A stretch of DNA of 64,000 bases, from positions 62,001 to 126,000 of the forward strand of contig NZ_JARXXP010000010.1 of NCBI RefSeq assembly GCF_029893965.1, given 5' to 3'. A model generated the notes under the pieces. That model ran no database searches. It saw only the letters and a program-made list of their open reading frames with translations, and was not told the DNA's origin. The position numbers were made by a program, and so were the translations under genes. The stretch's first letter is position 1, and each line of letters starts with the position of its first letter. Positions 17,713 to 25,785 of the stretch are shown here, piece by piece. Origin of the DNA: Paenibacillus sp. PastM-3 (GTDB taxonomy: Bacteria; Bacillota; Bacilli; Paenibacillales; Paenibacillaceae).

Positions 17713-19653
17713 ATGCCTGAAATCTGTAATCTGCAGCTTTTGCCCGGTCCGCAGACCCTTACAATGTCTGAAGGGCTATTCCGCATTCCGCTAAAAAGCT
17801 GCATTATTCTCCCTGCAACAGAAAACCGGGACATCCTGCCCGCAGCCCGCAGGCTTCAAGAGGCAATCGGCCGAATTCTTCAGCTCAGCCTGCCCCTGTC
17901 GGTCGGCATCCGCTCATCTGTCCGGCCTGCAGCCAGCTTCTGCTGCAATCCGCTGCTCCCTGCGCAAGGTTACGAGATCACAATTGCAGCAGACGGCATT
18001 ACCGTAACGTACAGCACACCGGAAGGCGCTTACTACGCCGTTGCCACACTTCAGCAGATGCTGGAGCAGTGCGGCAGGGAAGTGCCCTGCCTGTTCATCC
18101 GCGATCAGCCGGACTTTGCCGCCCGCGGCCTGATGCTCGATATCAGCCGGAACAAAATCCCCAAGCTGGAAACCCTGTATAAGATTATTGATCTGATGGC
18201 TGACCTTAGACTCAATCAGCTGCAGTTATATATAGAAGGTTCTCCCTTCGCCTACGAATCCTTTCCGCAGGTCTGGGAGCTGGAGACGCCTCTTACCGGT
18301 GATGAAATTCTGCTGCTGGATGCCTACTGCCGGGAGCGATATATTGAGCTCGTACCGAACCAGAACAGCTTCGGCCATATGGAACACTGGCTGACCCGCC
18401 CGGAATTCAACCATCTGGCAGAAATCCCCGGAGGCTTCATGCTGCCTGATCATATGTACGACCACGACCTGTATCCGGACGGCCTGTTCATGCAGCCGGG
18501 AACCTTCCACACAGAAAACCCAGAGTCCCTGAAGCTGCTGGAAACAATGTACGATGATCTCCTGCCCTACTTCACTTCAGGCCAGTTCAATGTCGGCTGC
18601 GATGAAACCTATGAACTGGGACTTGGCAAAAGCAAAGCACTTGCCGATTCAGCAGGCAAAGGCCGGCTATACCTGTCATTCCTGCTTGAAATTCATAAGC
18701 TTGTCACTGCCAGGGGCAAAAAAATGCAGTTCTGGGGCGATATCATTATCCAGCACCCCGAGCTGATTCCGGAGCTGCCTAAGGATATCATTGCCATGGA
18801 GTGGGGCTACAGTGCGGAGCATCCGTTCGAAGCCGATACCCTGAAGTTCCGTGAGGCGCAGATTCCGTTCTATGTCTGCCCGGGAACAAGCTCCTGGAAT
18901 TCCGTAACCGGCCGGACCGATAATATGCTGGCCAATCTGCGCAGTGCAGCTGTTCATGGCAAGGAAAACGGTGCAATCGGCTATCTTATTACCGACTGGG
19001 GCGATTTCGGCCATTGGCAGCATCTGCCGGTCAGCTATGCCGGATACGTATACGGAGCTGCGCTGGCCTGGAATGTCCAGAACAACCTGGAGGCCGATGT
19101 GGCCGGATACCTGAACCGCTCTGTCTTCCGGGACCGCTCGGATAAGACCGGACAACTGCTGCTTGACCTGGGCAATTATTACAAGCTGGAATCCGGCGCT
19201 CTGAGGCCAAATGATTCCGAACTGTCGATGCTGCTGCGCAGCCGGCTGGATAACATGGGCATTGCCCGGAAGCTCAGCCCGGTCCGGCTTGACCAGCTTG
19301 AGGCCTATATTCTTGGCATTGAGAACCGCCTGGAGGAGCTGTCCCCCGGCTGCAGTGATGCCGGACTTGTCTTGCAGGAGCTGGGGAACGGCATCCATTT
19401 CCTGAAGCATGCCGTGCAGCTGGCCCGGATCAAGCTGCAGCTGGCGGGAGAGCCGGATGCCCTTGATCCGGCCGTTATCCGCAGGCTGATCAAGGATCTT
19501 AACCTGCTGCTTCATGAATACCGCGGGCTATGGATCCGCCGCAACCGTCCAGGCGGACTGGAGCAGAGTGTCAGCCGGCTGCTGCGTCTAAAAGGTGACT
19601 ATGAAGCCCTGCTGCAGACCCTTGCGGAGCGTCCGGCAGCACCATCTGAATAA
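17713..19653 (+). CDS. GH20-family beta-N-acetylhexosaminidase-like glycosidase
   Basis: A 646-aa protein without a signal peptide. The N-terminal GH20b-like domain (about residues 15-135) contains QGYEITIAADGITVTY and GAYYAVATLQQML. The TIM barrel follows: RDQPDFAARGLMLDISRNKIP, then FNVGCDETYELG with the catalytic D297-E298 pair, FWGDIIIQHP, and the W-rich YLITDWGDFGHWQ. Substrate-assisted GH20 enzymes remove terminal beta-linked GlcNAc/GalNAc. The barrel motifs are divergent (GCDE instead of GGDE), so substrate is uncertain. A GAGGTG lies before the ATG. It is divergent from the AraC regulator. Confidence 0.88.
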   Translation: MPEICNLQLLPGPQTLTMSEGLFRIPLKSCIILPATENRDILPAARRLQEAIGRILQLSLPLSVGIRSSVRPAASFCCNPLLPAQGYEITIAADGITVTYSTPEGAYYAVATLQQMLEQCGREVPCLFIRDQPDFAARGLMLDISRNKIPKLETLYKIIDLMADLRLNQLQLYIEGSPFAYESFPQVWELETPLTGDEILLLDAYCRERYIELVPNQNSFGHMEHWLTRPEFNHLAEIPGGFMLPDHMYDHDLYPDGLFMQPGTFHTENPESLKLLETMYDDLLPYFTSGQFNVGCDETYELGLGKSKALADSAGKGRLYLSFLLEIHKLVTARGKKMQFWGDIIIQHPELIPELPKDIIAMEWGYSAEHPFEADTLKFREAQIPFYVCPGTSSWNSVTGRTDNMLANLRSAAVHGKENGAIGYLITDWGDFGHWQHLPVSYAGYVYGAALAWNVQNNLEADVAGYLNRSVFRDRSDKTGQLLLDLGNYYKLESGALRPNDSELSMLLRSRLDNMGIARKLSPVRLDQLEAYILGIENRLEELSPGCSDAGLVLQELGNGIHFLKHAVQLARIKLQLAGEPDALDPAVIRRLIKDLNLLLHEYRGLWIRRNRPGGLEQSVSRLLRLKGDYEALLQTLAERPAAPSE

Positions 19654-19665
19654 AAGCAGAACCGA

Positions 19666-19989
19666 TTAAGGCCCGGCTTCTTCTGCCGGGTCTTTCCTTC
19701 TCTCAAGAAACATCTGCCGCGCTTCCTCATACTGGTTCACCAGCATTTCACGCTCCTTGCGTTCATGCGTCTCCCGGTCCCCGGCCTCCCGCAGGCTTTC
19801 TTCATCCTGGGTTATTGTCCAGATGTCGGAGAACAGGTAATCCCTGATTTCAACCACTGCACCTGCAAGCCTGCCCTCCTGCCAGACCAGTCCGCCGGAA
19901 GTGCGGATTACGGTGCGTCCGTCAGGTGTGACCGCCTTCTGCCCGAGGCGGATCTGCATCAGCATTTGCCCGAATGTGTACCATTCCAT
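19666..19989 (-). CDS. 107-aa protein of unknown function
   Basis: The first 60 residues (MEWYTFGQMLMQIRLGQKAV..., ending IRDYLFSDIWTI) form a compact mixed fold with a GLVWQEG turn. The 'modify-the-template, ends in DIW' layout is faintly like DUF2829-type proteins, but I would not assign it. The remaining 45 residues are a charged helix (REAGDRETHERKEREMLVNQ), probably coiled coil. I chose the ATG at 19989 because GAGGGAGA lies about 10 nt upstream; starts at 19998 or 20010 are too close to it. It is divergent from the ComQ-like gene. Confidence 0.65.
   Translation of the reverse strand: MEWYTFGQMLMQIRLGQKAVTPDGRTVIRTSGGLVWQEGRLAGAVVEIRDYLFSDIWTITQDEESLREAGDRETHERKEREMLVNQYEEARQMFLERRKDPAEEAGP
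19670..19699 (+). terminator. Intrinsic terminator of the GH20 gene
   Basis: GCCCGGC-TTCTTCT-GCCGGGT followed by CTTTCCTT, 18 bp after the glycosidase stop. It overlaps the 3' end of the convergent small gene. Confidence 0.8.
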
Positions 19990-20017
19990 CAGCTTCATTC
20001 TCCCTCTCAAGTTCTAA

Positions 20018-20046
20018 TTGAAAAAGACGTTATTGCAGCATACAAT
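20018..20046 (+). promoter_or_regulatory. Sigma-A promoter of the ComQ-like gene
   Basis: TTGAAA, 17-nt spacer, TACAAT. The -10 lies 59 nt before the ATG at 20106. Both hexamers are close to consensus with ideal spacing. Confidence 0.8.
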
Positions 20047-20105
20047 CAGATTAACCTACAGCTAAAGATTCACATGCAAACCTTATAGTGACAGGGGATA
20101 AGCCT

Positions 20106-21083
20106 ATGGATTGGCTTAACGATTATGAACAGGAGCTCCGGGCGGTATTTGAGGAATGCAAGGCGATCATTTCCGGATTTCCGGAGCCGCTGGACTCCCG
20201 CGGGCTGGCCTATCTTGAACAGTTCGATGTCTTTGAGGCCCGCAGCAAAAAGAATTATATCTGCTATCTCCTCCCGTTCTGGCTCCGCAGTGAATGCGGA
20301 CTTGGGGCTAGGCAGACACATATTATGTCCTCAGGCAATGTTCTTCTGATGCTCTACTTCTTCCTGCAGGATGATCTGATGGACAACCGGCGCAGCTCTG
20401 CAGCAAAACTGCTGCCGCTTGCGAATCTGCTGTATGCGGAGTTTCTGGATCTTTACCGCCCGCTCTTCCCTGCTGAATCCTCCTTCTGGACGCATTTCAA
20501 ACGTTATCTCTTCGAGTGGTCAGACAGCGTCAGCGGGGAAGACACCGGAGACTATTACTTTAACGACCGCAGCCGGATTGCCGCCAAAGCAGCGCCCCTA
20601 AAGCTGTCTGCCATAGCCGCCCTGCTGCTCGCCGGCATGGAGTCCTCTATTGCCGCTGCAGAAGTTGCAGTACAGGAAGTGCTGATCACCCTGCAGATGC
20701 TCGACGATTATGAGGACTGGGAAGAGGATCTGGCTGATGGCAGCTATAACTGCCTGTTGTCCCTGGTCCGCCACCGTCTGCACCCGCAGGATAGCAGAGC
20801 CGTTCTTAATCCGGACGAAGTAAGGGTGTTTATTTATACGTCCGGCGGACTTATGGAGTATGCAGCAGCGGCAGCAGCCAACCATGAACGGCTGATCTCG
20901 GGCGTTTTCCGCATTCCCGGACTCACTGCATTCCATCAGATGCTGGCGGACAACCTCCGGCAGATTGCTGCCGCGATTGAAGCGGAAAAGGCACTTCTGC
21001 AGCAAGGCGGGTTACAGTACTGGCTTTCCAGGCATATGAAAGAAGAGCTGAGCTCTAATCATTCTGGTAACAACCAAAAATAG
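20106..21083 (+). CDS. ComQ-like class I isoprenoid synthase
   Basis: A 325-aa all-helical protein with two Asp-rich motifs in the expected places. DDLMD (residues 89-93) follows a hydrophobic helix ending LMLYFFLQ, and DDYED (200-204, extending to WEED) follows VLITLQML. Two DDxxD-type motifs are the Mg-diphosphate sites of trans-polyprenyl synthases and of ComQ, which prenylates the ComX pheromone. The overall sequence is otherwise unlike housekeeping IspA/HepT enzymes. ATG at 20106 has AGGGGAT upstream. It has its own promoter and is followed 71 bp later by an NHLP-type precursor peptide. Inferred role: making a prenyl diphosphate and/or attaching it to that peptide. Confidence 0.8.
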   Translation: MDWLNDYEQELRAVFEECKAIISGFPEPLDSRGLAYLEQFDVFEARSKKNYICYLLPFWLRSECGLGARQTHIMSSGNVLLMLYFFLQDDLMDNRRSSAAKLLPLANLLYAEFLDLYRPLFPAESSFWTHFKRYLFEWSDSVSGEDTGDYYFNDRSRIAAKAAPLKLSAIAALLLAGMESSIAAAEVAVQEVLITLQMLDDYEDWEEDLADGSYNCLLSLVRHRLHPQDSRAVLNPDEVRVFIYTSGGLMEYAAAAAANHERLISGVFRIPGLTAFHQMLADNLRQIAAAIEAEKALLQQGGLQYWLSRHMKEELSSNHSGNNQK

Positions 21084-21132
21084 TCATAGATTCAAATAAA
21101 ATGCTATGATATGCTTATGGGGTAATATTACC
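21081..21132 (+). promoter_or_regulatory. Candidate promoter and palindromic operator of the precursor peptide gene
   Basis: TAGTCA, 18-nt spacer, TATGAT (21105-21110) forms a moderate sigma-A promoter between the ComQ-like stop and the peptide. Eleven nt after the -10 lies the perfect 12-bp palindrome GGTAATATTACC (21121-21132), over the predicted transcription start. It could be a repressor site or an RNA structure just ahead of the ribosome binding site. Confidence 0.5.
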
Positions 21133-21154
21133 ATTTCGGGGAAGGGTGATTATT

Positions 21155-21394
21155 GTGTCAGAGGCGATTTTTAAGAATCAAGTGATTCAGAAAGCATGGG
21201 AAGATCCGGGTTTCAAAGCTAAGCTGCTTGCCGATCCGAAAGAAGCTCTCAGAGAAGCACTAGGTATCAATCTGCCTGATCATATTACACTCAAAACGGT
21301 CGAGGAAGGCTCCAATGAGTTCTATCTGGTTATTCCTCCAAATCCGTCCTCCGGTGTTATGAAAACGGATGTCACCACCCTCGGTTCCTGGTAA
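21155..21394 (+). CDS. NHLP-type (nitrile hydratase-like leader) precursor peptide with C-terminal Trp
   Basis: A 79-aa peptide. Residues 7-63 match the nitrile hydratase alpha-like leader pattern used by NHLP RiPP precursors: VIQKAWEDPGFKAKLLADPK, EALREALGI and NEFYLVIPPNP. The tail (about residues 65-79) is SSGVMKTDVTTLGSW, ending in Trp79. The GTG at 21155 has GAAGGG 8 nt upstream; the in-frame GTG at 21146 lies within that site. The gene follows the ComQ-like isoprenoid synthase and has a structured terminator. By analogy with ComX, whose core Trp is prenylated by ComQ, Trp79 is the likely modification site; this is inference. Confidence 0.85.
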   Translation: MSEAIFKNQVIQKAWEDPGFKAKLLADPKEALREALGINLPDHITLKTVEEGSNEFYLVIPPNPSSGVMKTDVTTLGSW

Positions 21395-21415
21395 GCATAC
21401 ATCACGCCTCTAACT

Positions 21416-23332
21416 TCACAGGGAGCCTGAACCTTCCGGAGGCTTTGCCAATGGCAAAGTCGTAACGGCTTCGGTTCCGGCTCCTTTTTGGCTTTCAAAA
21501 CGGATTTCGCCCGCCATCGCTTCAATGATCCGGAAGGTCACCATCAGTCCCAGGCCGGTTCCCTTGGTTTTATTGGAGAAATACGGTTCACCGAGCCGGC
21601 TCAGCACTTCAGGGTCCATCCCCTCACCGTCGTCCTGAATATGAATATACACCTTATCCCCGACACCGTAGGCGATCATCTGTATGGTGCCTTCAGCTCC
21701 GAGCGATTCGATGCTGTTCTTGATAATGTTAATATAAGCCTGCTTGAACTTGGAGGAATTACCTTTGACCCACAGGCCTTCTCCGGCCTGCATGAGCATG
21801 TTGCCCCCGTTCAGATGGCACAGCGGCAGCATAATGCTCTCGATATGCTTGAACTCCTCCCTGACATTCAGGATCGAAATCTGCTCGAATTCCGGTTTGG
21901 CAAAAGTCAGAAAATCCGTAATGATATTAGCTGCACGGTCCAGCTCACTGAGCGCCATAGATAAATACTGTTCCTCGCTGCCGCTTGCCTTCTCACTGAG
22001 AAGCTGCAGAAACCCTCTTGTCACCTGCAGCGGATTACGCACCTCATGAGCTACTGAGGCAGCAAGCTCACTGATGATTTCCATTTTTTCGGAACGCTGC
22101 AGTTCGTTATTGAACAGCTCCAGCTCCCTTGAATATTTGACCACCTGCCGGTGGTTGAGAGCCAGCCTGCGGCCCAGAATGACAATCAGTGAAAGAATGA
22201 ACACGACCAGCGCCCATTTCCAGTAGAACAGATCGTAGTCACCGTTGTTGATATAATACCAGACCAGCTCGGCTACCCCTGTTAAGGCCGCTGTACCGAA
22301 GCCTATGGCAAATGTAATCGCGTCCTTGTTCTTTTTTAGTGAAAAGAAGATTACACAGGCAATGAGCAGGACAAACTGGGCGATCATAATAAAACCGATT
22401 ACCGTAGTAGAGACAAAATAATAGAACTCCACAAATCGGTTGTCTGCCAGTGTATTGATGATCAGGCACAGAATGCAGAATGCAGAGTAGGCCGTCTGAA
22501 AAATGCGGAACCGCCGGATGATGGCGAAGCGGCCGCTGCCGAATATTTTCTCAAACAAAAACGTAAGCGCCGGCAGCAGTGACAGCAGCCCGAGATCCAG
22601 TAAGATGATACTTAACGCTCCGTATTGACTGTAAAACGTATAAATAAAGGGCGAATAGGTAATCGCCAGTATACCCGTGGCCGCAATGACAATGGATAAA
22701 GACACGGCAATCGAAAAATGCTCCCTGTCCAGAAAAAAACCGCACATAAACAGGACCAGCGCCACAAAAATAAAAGAGCCGCCGAGAATGACATCAATGA
22801 GCCCGTTTTTGACAAAATGGCGGATCAGCTCGCTATGCTCGCCAATCACAATTGAATCTTTGATTCCGATCCGGTCCTGGAGGGTCGAAGTCCATATATA
22901 CATAGTCTTTCCGTTATCCTCGCCCGTGAGCGGTACAAGCAGGGAATAGTTGTCCTTAATGTAGCTGCGGTCCCCCTCCAGCACAAGCCGGTCCTCTACA
23001 AATACCTTGATATGCAAGGCGTAGAGCTTTTCGATGTAAACGGCAGGCGATACATAGTGAAAGGCCGGAAGCTTAATGCGGGTCCACGCCGAGGATAGCC
23101 CGTCCGGAAGATCGCCTGCAGGATTAGCCGTTCCGCTGTCGAACCAGGCCCCCAGATCCCCGTCCGGGACTTCAAGGCCTGTGTCGCCCGGGCTCTTGCC
23201 CCACTGCATCTGCCATTCCGTTATTTTATTTGCAGCATAATGCCCTTCCCCGGAGGCTGACAATGACACGAACGTCAACATCATCAATAGCAGCATCGCT
23301 GTTATATGTACACTTTTACCGATCAAGCGCAT
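21416..23332 (-). CDS. Membrane histidine kinase 1 (7TM-type sensor, HisKA)
   Basis: A 638-aa kinase. A signal-anchor (residues 8-27) is followed by an extracytoplasmic beta-rich domain (about 35-175). Seven to eight helices form the membrane domain (180-388), so the topology resembles 7TMR-DISM receptors. HisKA has ELAASVAHEVRNPLQVTRGF (H429), as in Bacillus KinA-E sporulation kinases. HATPase has NIIKNSIESL, DDGEGMD and NKTKGTGLGLMV. No response regulator gene is adjacent, suggesting a phosphorelay orphan kinase. It is convergent with the NHLP-type peptide gene. The ATG at 23332 has GGGGTG upstream. Confidence 0.93.
   Translation of the reverse strand: MRLIGKSVHITAMLLLMMLTFVSLSASGEGHYAANKITEWQMQWGKSPGDTGLEVPDGDLGAWFDSGTANPAGDLPDGLSSAWTRIKLPAFHYVSPAVYIEKLYALHIKVFVEDRLVLEGDRSYIKDNYSLLVPLTGEDNGKTMYIWTSTLQDRIGIKDSIVIGEHSELIRHFVKNGLIDVILGGSFIFVALVLFMCGFFLDREHFSIAVSLSIVIAATGILAITYSPFIYTFYSQYGALSIILLDLGLLSLLPALTFLFEKIFGSGRFAIIRRFRIFQTAYSAFCILCLIINTLADNRFVEFYYFVSTTVIGFIMIAQFVLLIACVIFFSLKKNKDAITFAIGFGTAALTGVAELVWYYINNGDYDLFYWKWALVVFILSLIVILGRRLALNHRQVVKYSRELELFNNELQRSEKMEIISELAASVAHEVRNPLQVTRGFLQLLSEKASGSEEQYLSMALSELDRAANIITDFLTFAKPEFEQISILNVREEFKHIESIMLPLCHLNGGNMLMQAGEGLWVKGNSSKFKQAYINIIKNSIESLGAEGTIQMIAYGVGDKVYIHIQDDGEGMDPEVLSRLGEPYFSNKTKGTGLGLMVTFRIIEAMAGEIRFESQKGAGTEAVTTLPLAKPPEGSGSL
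21422..21489 (+). terminator. Large nested-stem terminator of the peptide gene, inside the convergent kinase ORF
   Basis: GGAGCCTGAACC pairs with GGTTCCGGCTCC (11 of 12), enclosing a second perfect hairpin CTTTGCC-AAT-GGCAAAG, and is followed by TTTTT. It lies within the last codons of the minus-strand histidine kinase, so peptide transcripts should run antisense into the kinase 3' end. Confidence 0.75.
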
Positions 23333-23443
23333 GCAAGCACCCCAAGAGAACGTATTGGTATAAAAACGGGACAGATCACAGCTAGTATTTCGCCCAGCAA
23401 TGCCCTTATCCCTTTAAAATACCCATTTTTTATCAAATCTTTT

Positions 23444-25342
23444 CTATTTACTGTGATCCGCTGGTATTTTTACGACAACCTCGGTTCCCTGACCTTTTTT
23501 ACTGTGGAATTGAATGGTGCCGTTCATCGCTTCGACGATCCGGAAGGTGACCATCAGCCCCAGGCCTGTTCCCTTGGTTTTATTGGAATAATACGGCTCT
23601 CCCAGACGGGATAGCTCGCTCGGCTTCATGCCCTCCCCGTTATCCTTCACACTAATGATGATATGCTGGCCCGATTTCCAGGCTGACACCGTAATCAGTC
23701 CTTCTTCGTGCAGCGATTCCACACTGTTCTTGATCAGATTAATGAAGGCCTGCTTAAACTTGGCGGGACTGCCCAGCACATAAAGTCCTTCCTGCAGCTT
23801 CAGCTCAATGGTACCGCCCTGCAGATTAACCAGCGGCACCAGGATGCCGGCAACATGCCGCAGCTCACCGGACAGCTCGAATACATCCACTTCCTCCAGT
23901 CCGGGCTTGGCAAAGGTGAGGAAGTCTGTAATGATCAGGGAGGCCCGGTCCAGCTCCTGCACCGCCATATCGAGATATTCCTTCTCTTTGCGGCCCGACC
24001 GTTCACCCAGAATTTGCAGGAACCCGCGCGTCACCTGCAGCGGATTGCGTACTTCATGTGCTACAGAGGCAGCGAGCTCGCTGATGATCTCCATTTTTTC
24101 CGAGCGCTGCGCGGCATTGTTGAACTGCTCCAATTCACGGGAATAGGCGAGCGCCTGCTCGTAGTTTCTGGCAAAGCCCCGGCCGAGAATGATGATCAGC
24201 GAGAGGATAAACACCACCACGCCCCACTTCCACCAAAAAAGATGAAAGGAGCCTGTGGAGGTAAAATATAATACCAGCTCGCTGAGTGAAATGACCGCAA
24301 AGACGGCGAAACCGGTGGAGAAAATAGCGGCATCCTTGTTTCCTCTGTAAGCATATACCACGGCCAGCCCGAGCAGATATGCCAGCTGAACAATCATCAG
24401 TACCCCTAGCACATTCACCGTCATGATCACATACAGCTTGTCCAGCCGGAAGGACAGCAGGACATTCACCAGCAGAAACACAAAGCAAAAACATGAGTAC
24501 CCCAGCTGAATATTGCGGAAGCGGACAAGATGCCGGCCTTTGCCGGGTCCGAAAATCCGTTCGAAATATAAGGTGAAGGCCGGCAGCAGGATAAATAATG
24601 CCATATCAAAGCTGGCTTCGACCAGCCGCTCCCTGCTGCCCAGAACTAGCGACAGAAACGGGGAGTAAGTAATAAACAGCACGCCGAATGCAAGGATCAC
24701 CAGCACAAGATAGTACCCGCCGGACAATGTCTGCATCCGTATAAAAAATAAACATACCAGCAGGACGGCAGCCATAAAAATGAGCGAGGTCCCCAGGACC
24801 ACATCCACTAGGTCATGTTTGGCATAAAGCGACATTAGATTATCATAATCTCCCGCTCTGATCTGCCCCGAGGCCCCGAAGCCCCTGTCCCCTCCGCTGC
24901 TCCACAGATACAAAGGTCCGTCAGCCTGTGTTGCTGTTAACGGAATCAGCACTTTACTGCCGCTAAAATTAACGTTCTGCCTCGAATCGTAGATGAGCGT
25001 GTTATTGCGGTACGCCTTGAGCGTTGTTCCGTATACTTTATCAATAAGCAGCGCTGAATCTGTCTGCATTTGCGGTATTTCAAAGCGCAGCCAGGCTGCG
25101 TCAACATCTGCGGGAGGCAGCGGTCTGGCTATATCCGCAGAACATTTCATCCAGTCCTCCTGCGGAGCAGCTGCCGCTTCAGCAACAGTCTCCTCCCCGG
25201 ATTGCGCCCATTTCAGCTCCCATTCCGGCAGGACAATATCCTGTTCACCGCTCCGCCCGATCGTAATCCCTGCAGTCACCAGAACGGTCAAGAGCAGAAG
25301 CATGAATATGGCGGCCACTCTCTTTGGTGATGACAGCTTCAT
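23444..25342 (-). CDS. Membrane histidine kinase 2, tandem paralogue of kinase 1
   Basis: A 632-aa kinase with the same architecture as its neighbour: signal-anchor (8-28), extracytoplasmic domain (about 38-175), multispanning region (180-388), and HisKA H429 in the identical HEVRNPLQVTRGF block. HATPase has NLIKNSVESL, DNGEGM and NKTKGTGLGLMV. The cytoplasmic halves are nearly identical, while the extracytoplasmic halves diverge strongly, as expected of duplicated receptors with different ligands. ATG at 25342 has GAGGTG upstream; an earlier TTG lacks one. The gap to kinase 1 is 111 bp, in the same direction, so co-transcription is likely. A TGTCGAA box lies upstream. Confidence 0.93.
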   Translation of the reverse strand: MKLSSPKRVAAIFMLLLLTVLVTAGITIGRSGEQDIVLPEWELKWAQSGEETVAEAAAAPQEDWMKCSADIARPLPPADVDAAWLRFEIPQMQTDSALLIDKVYGTTLKAYRNNTLIYDSRQNVNFSGSKVLIPLTATQADGPLYLWSSGGDRGFGASGQIRAGDYDNLMSLYAKHDLVDVVLGTSLIFMAAVLLVCLFFIRMQTLSGGYYLVLVILAFGVLFITYSPFLSLVLGSRERLVEASFDMALFILLPAFTLYFERIFGPGKGRHLVRFRNIQLGYSCFCFVFLLVNVLLSFRLDKLYVIMTVNVLGVLMIVQLAYLLGLAVVYAYRGNKDAAIFSTGFAVFAVISLSELVLYFTSTGSFHLFWWKWGVVVFILSLIIILGRGFARNYEQALAYSRELEQFNNAAQRSEKMEIISELAASVAHEVRNPLQVTRGFLQILGERSGRKEKEYLDMAVQELDRASLIITDFLTFAKPGLEEVDVFELSGELRHVAGILVPLVNLQGGTIELKLQEGLYVLGSPAKFKQAFINLIKNSVESLHEEGLITVSAWKSGQHIIISVKDNGEGMKPSELSRLGEPYYSNKTKGTGLGLMVTFRIVEAMNGTIQFHSKKGQGTEVVVKIPADHSK

Positions 25343-25395
25343 TAGACACCTCAATAAATCATTAGTTGGATTTAATAGTTCGTATGATTCTTACT

Positions 25396-25402
25396 TTCGA
25401 CA
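25396..25402 (-). promoter_or_regulatory. Candidate Spo0A box upstream of kinase 2
   Basis: Minus strand TGTCGAA, an exact match to the 0A-box core, 54 nt before the kinase 2 ATG within a 243-bp gap. A heptamer can occur by chance, so this is only a candidate. Confidence 0.35.
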
Positions 25403-25585
25403 ACCTTCGCACTTTCCCTGCCTCTATCAGCAAATTTCAGCGAAAACCCTGTTTTAATTATCGGCACGGTTAATCAATCTGAAGAATGAATATATTAAGA
25501 ATGCTCTGCCAAGCCGGGAGGCGCAGATTCGCAGCCGTTTAATCGGGTATAGAATTACTATAGATTAGGGTAAGGAGGTCCGGCT

Positions 25586-25765
25586 ATGACTGACAAAAAG
25601 AAATCTGATGCCAGCGCGGAACGGGATGACGACGGGCTCGTAACCGAGCGGGATATAGATGAGGATTTCGGTTTGTTTCAGGAAGGCTCTTATCCCGGTT
25701 CACTACGGGATGAGGAGCAGGAAGCTGCCATTAATCACGCTGTCCCCAAAGAGGGAGAGACTTAA
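25586..25765 (+). CDS. 59-aa highly charged small protein, unknown function
   Basis: A short gene with a textbook AAGGAGG seven nt before the ATG. The product MTDKKKSDASAERDDDGLV... is hydrophilic and acidic (DERDIDEDFG, RDEEQEAA) with no Cys, Trp, signal or membrane segment, so probably disordered. It lies 20 bp upstream of a second acidic protein gene and is most likely co-transcribed with it. I do not recognise the family. Confidence 0.8.
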   Translation: MTDKKKSDASAERDDDGLVTERDIDEDFGLFQEGSYPGSLRDEEQEAAINHAVPKEGET

Positions 25766-25785
25766 ATCTAAGGAGCTGAACGGCT

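Noticed and set aside
18676..19515. 279-codon minus-strand frame inside the GH20 gene
   Set aside because: Antisense to the GH20 barrel; no start signal or domain.
19666..19989. Firm assignment of the 107-aa protein to DUF2829 (Thoeris-inhibitor-like)
   Set aside because: The resemblance is only in size and the DIW ending; no diagnostic motif is visible, so it is left as unknown.
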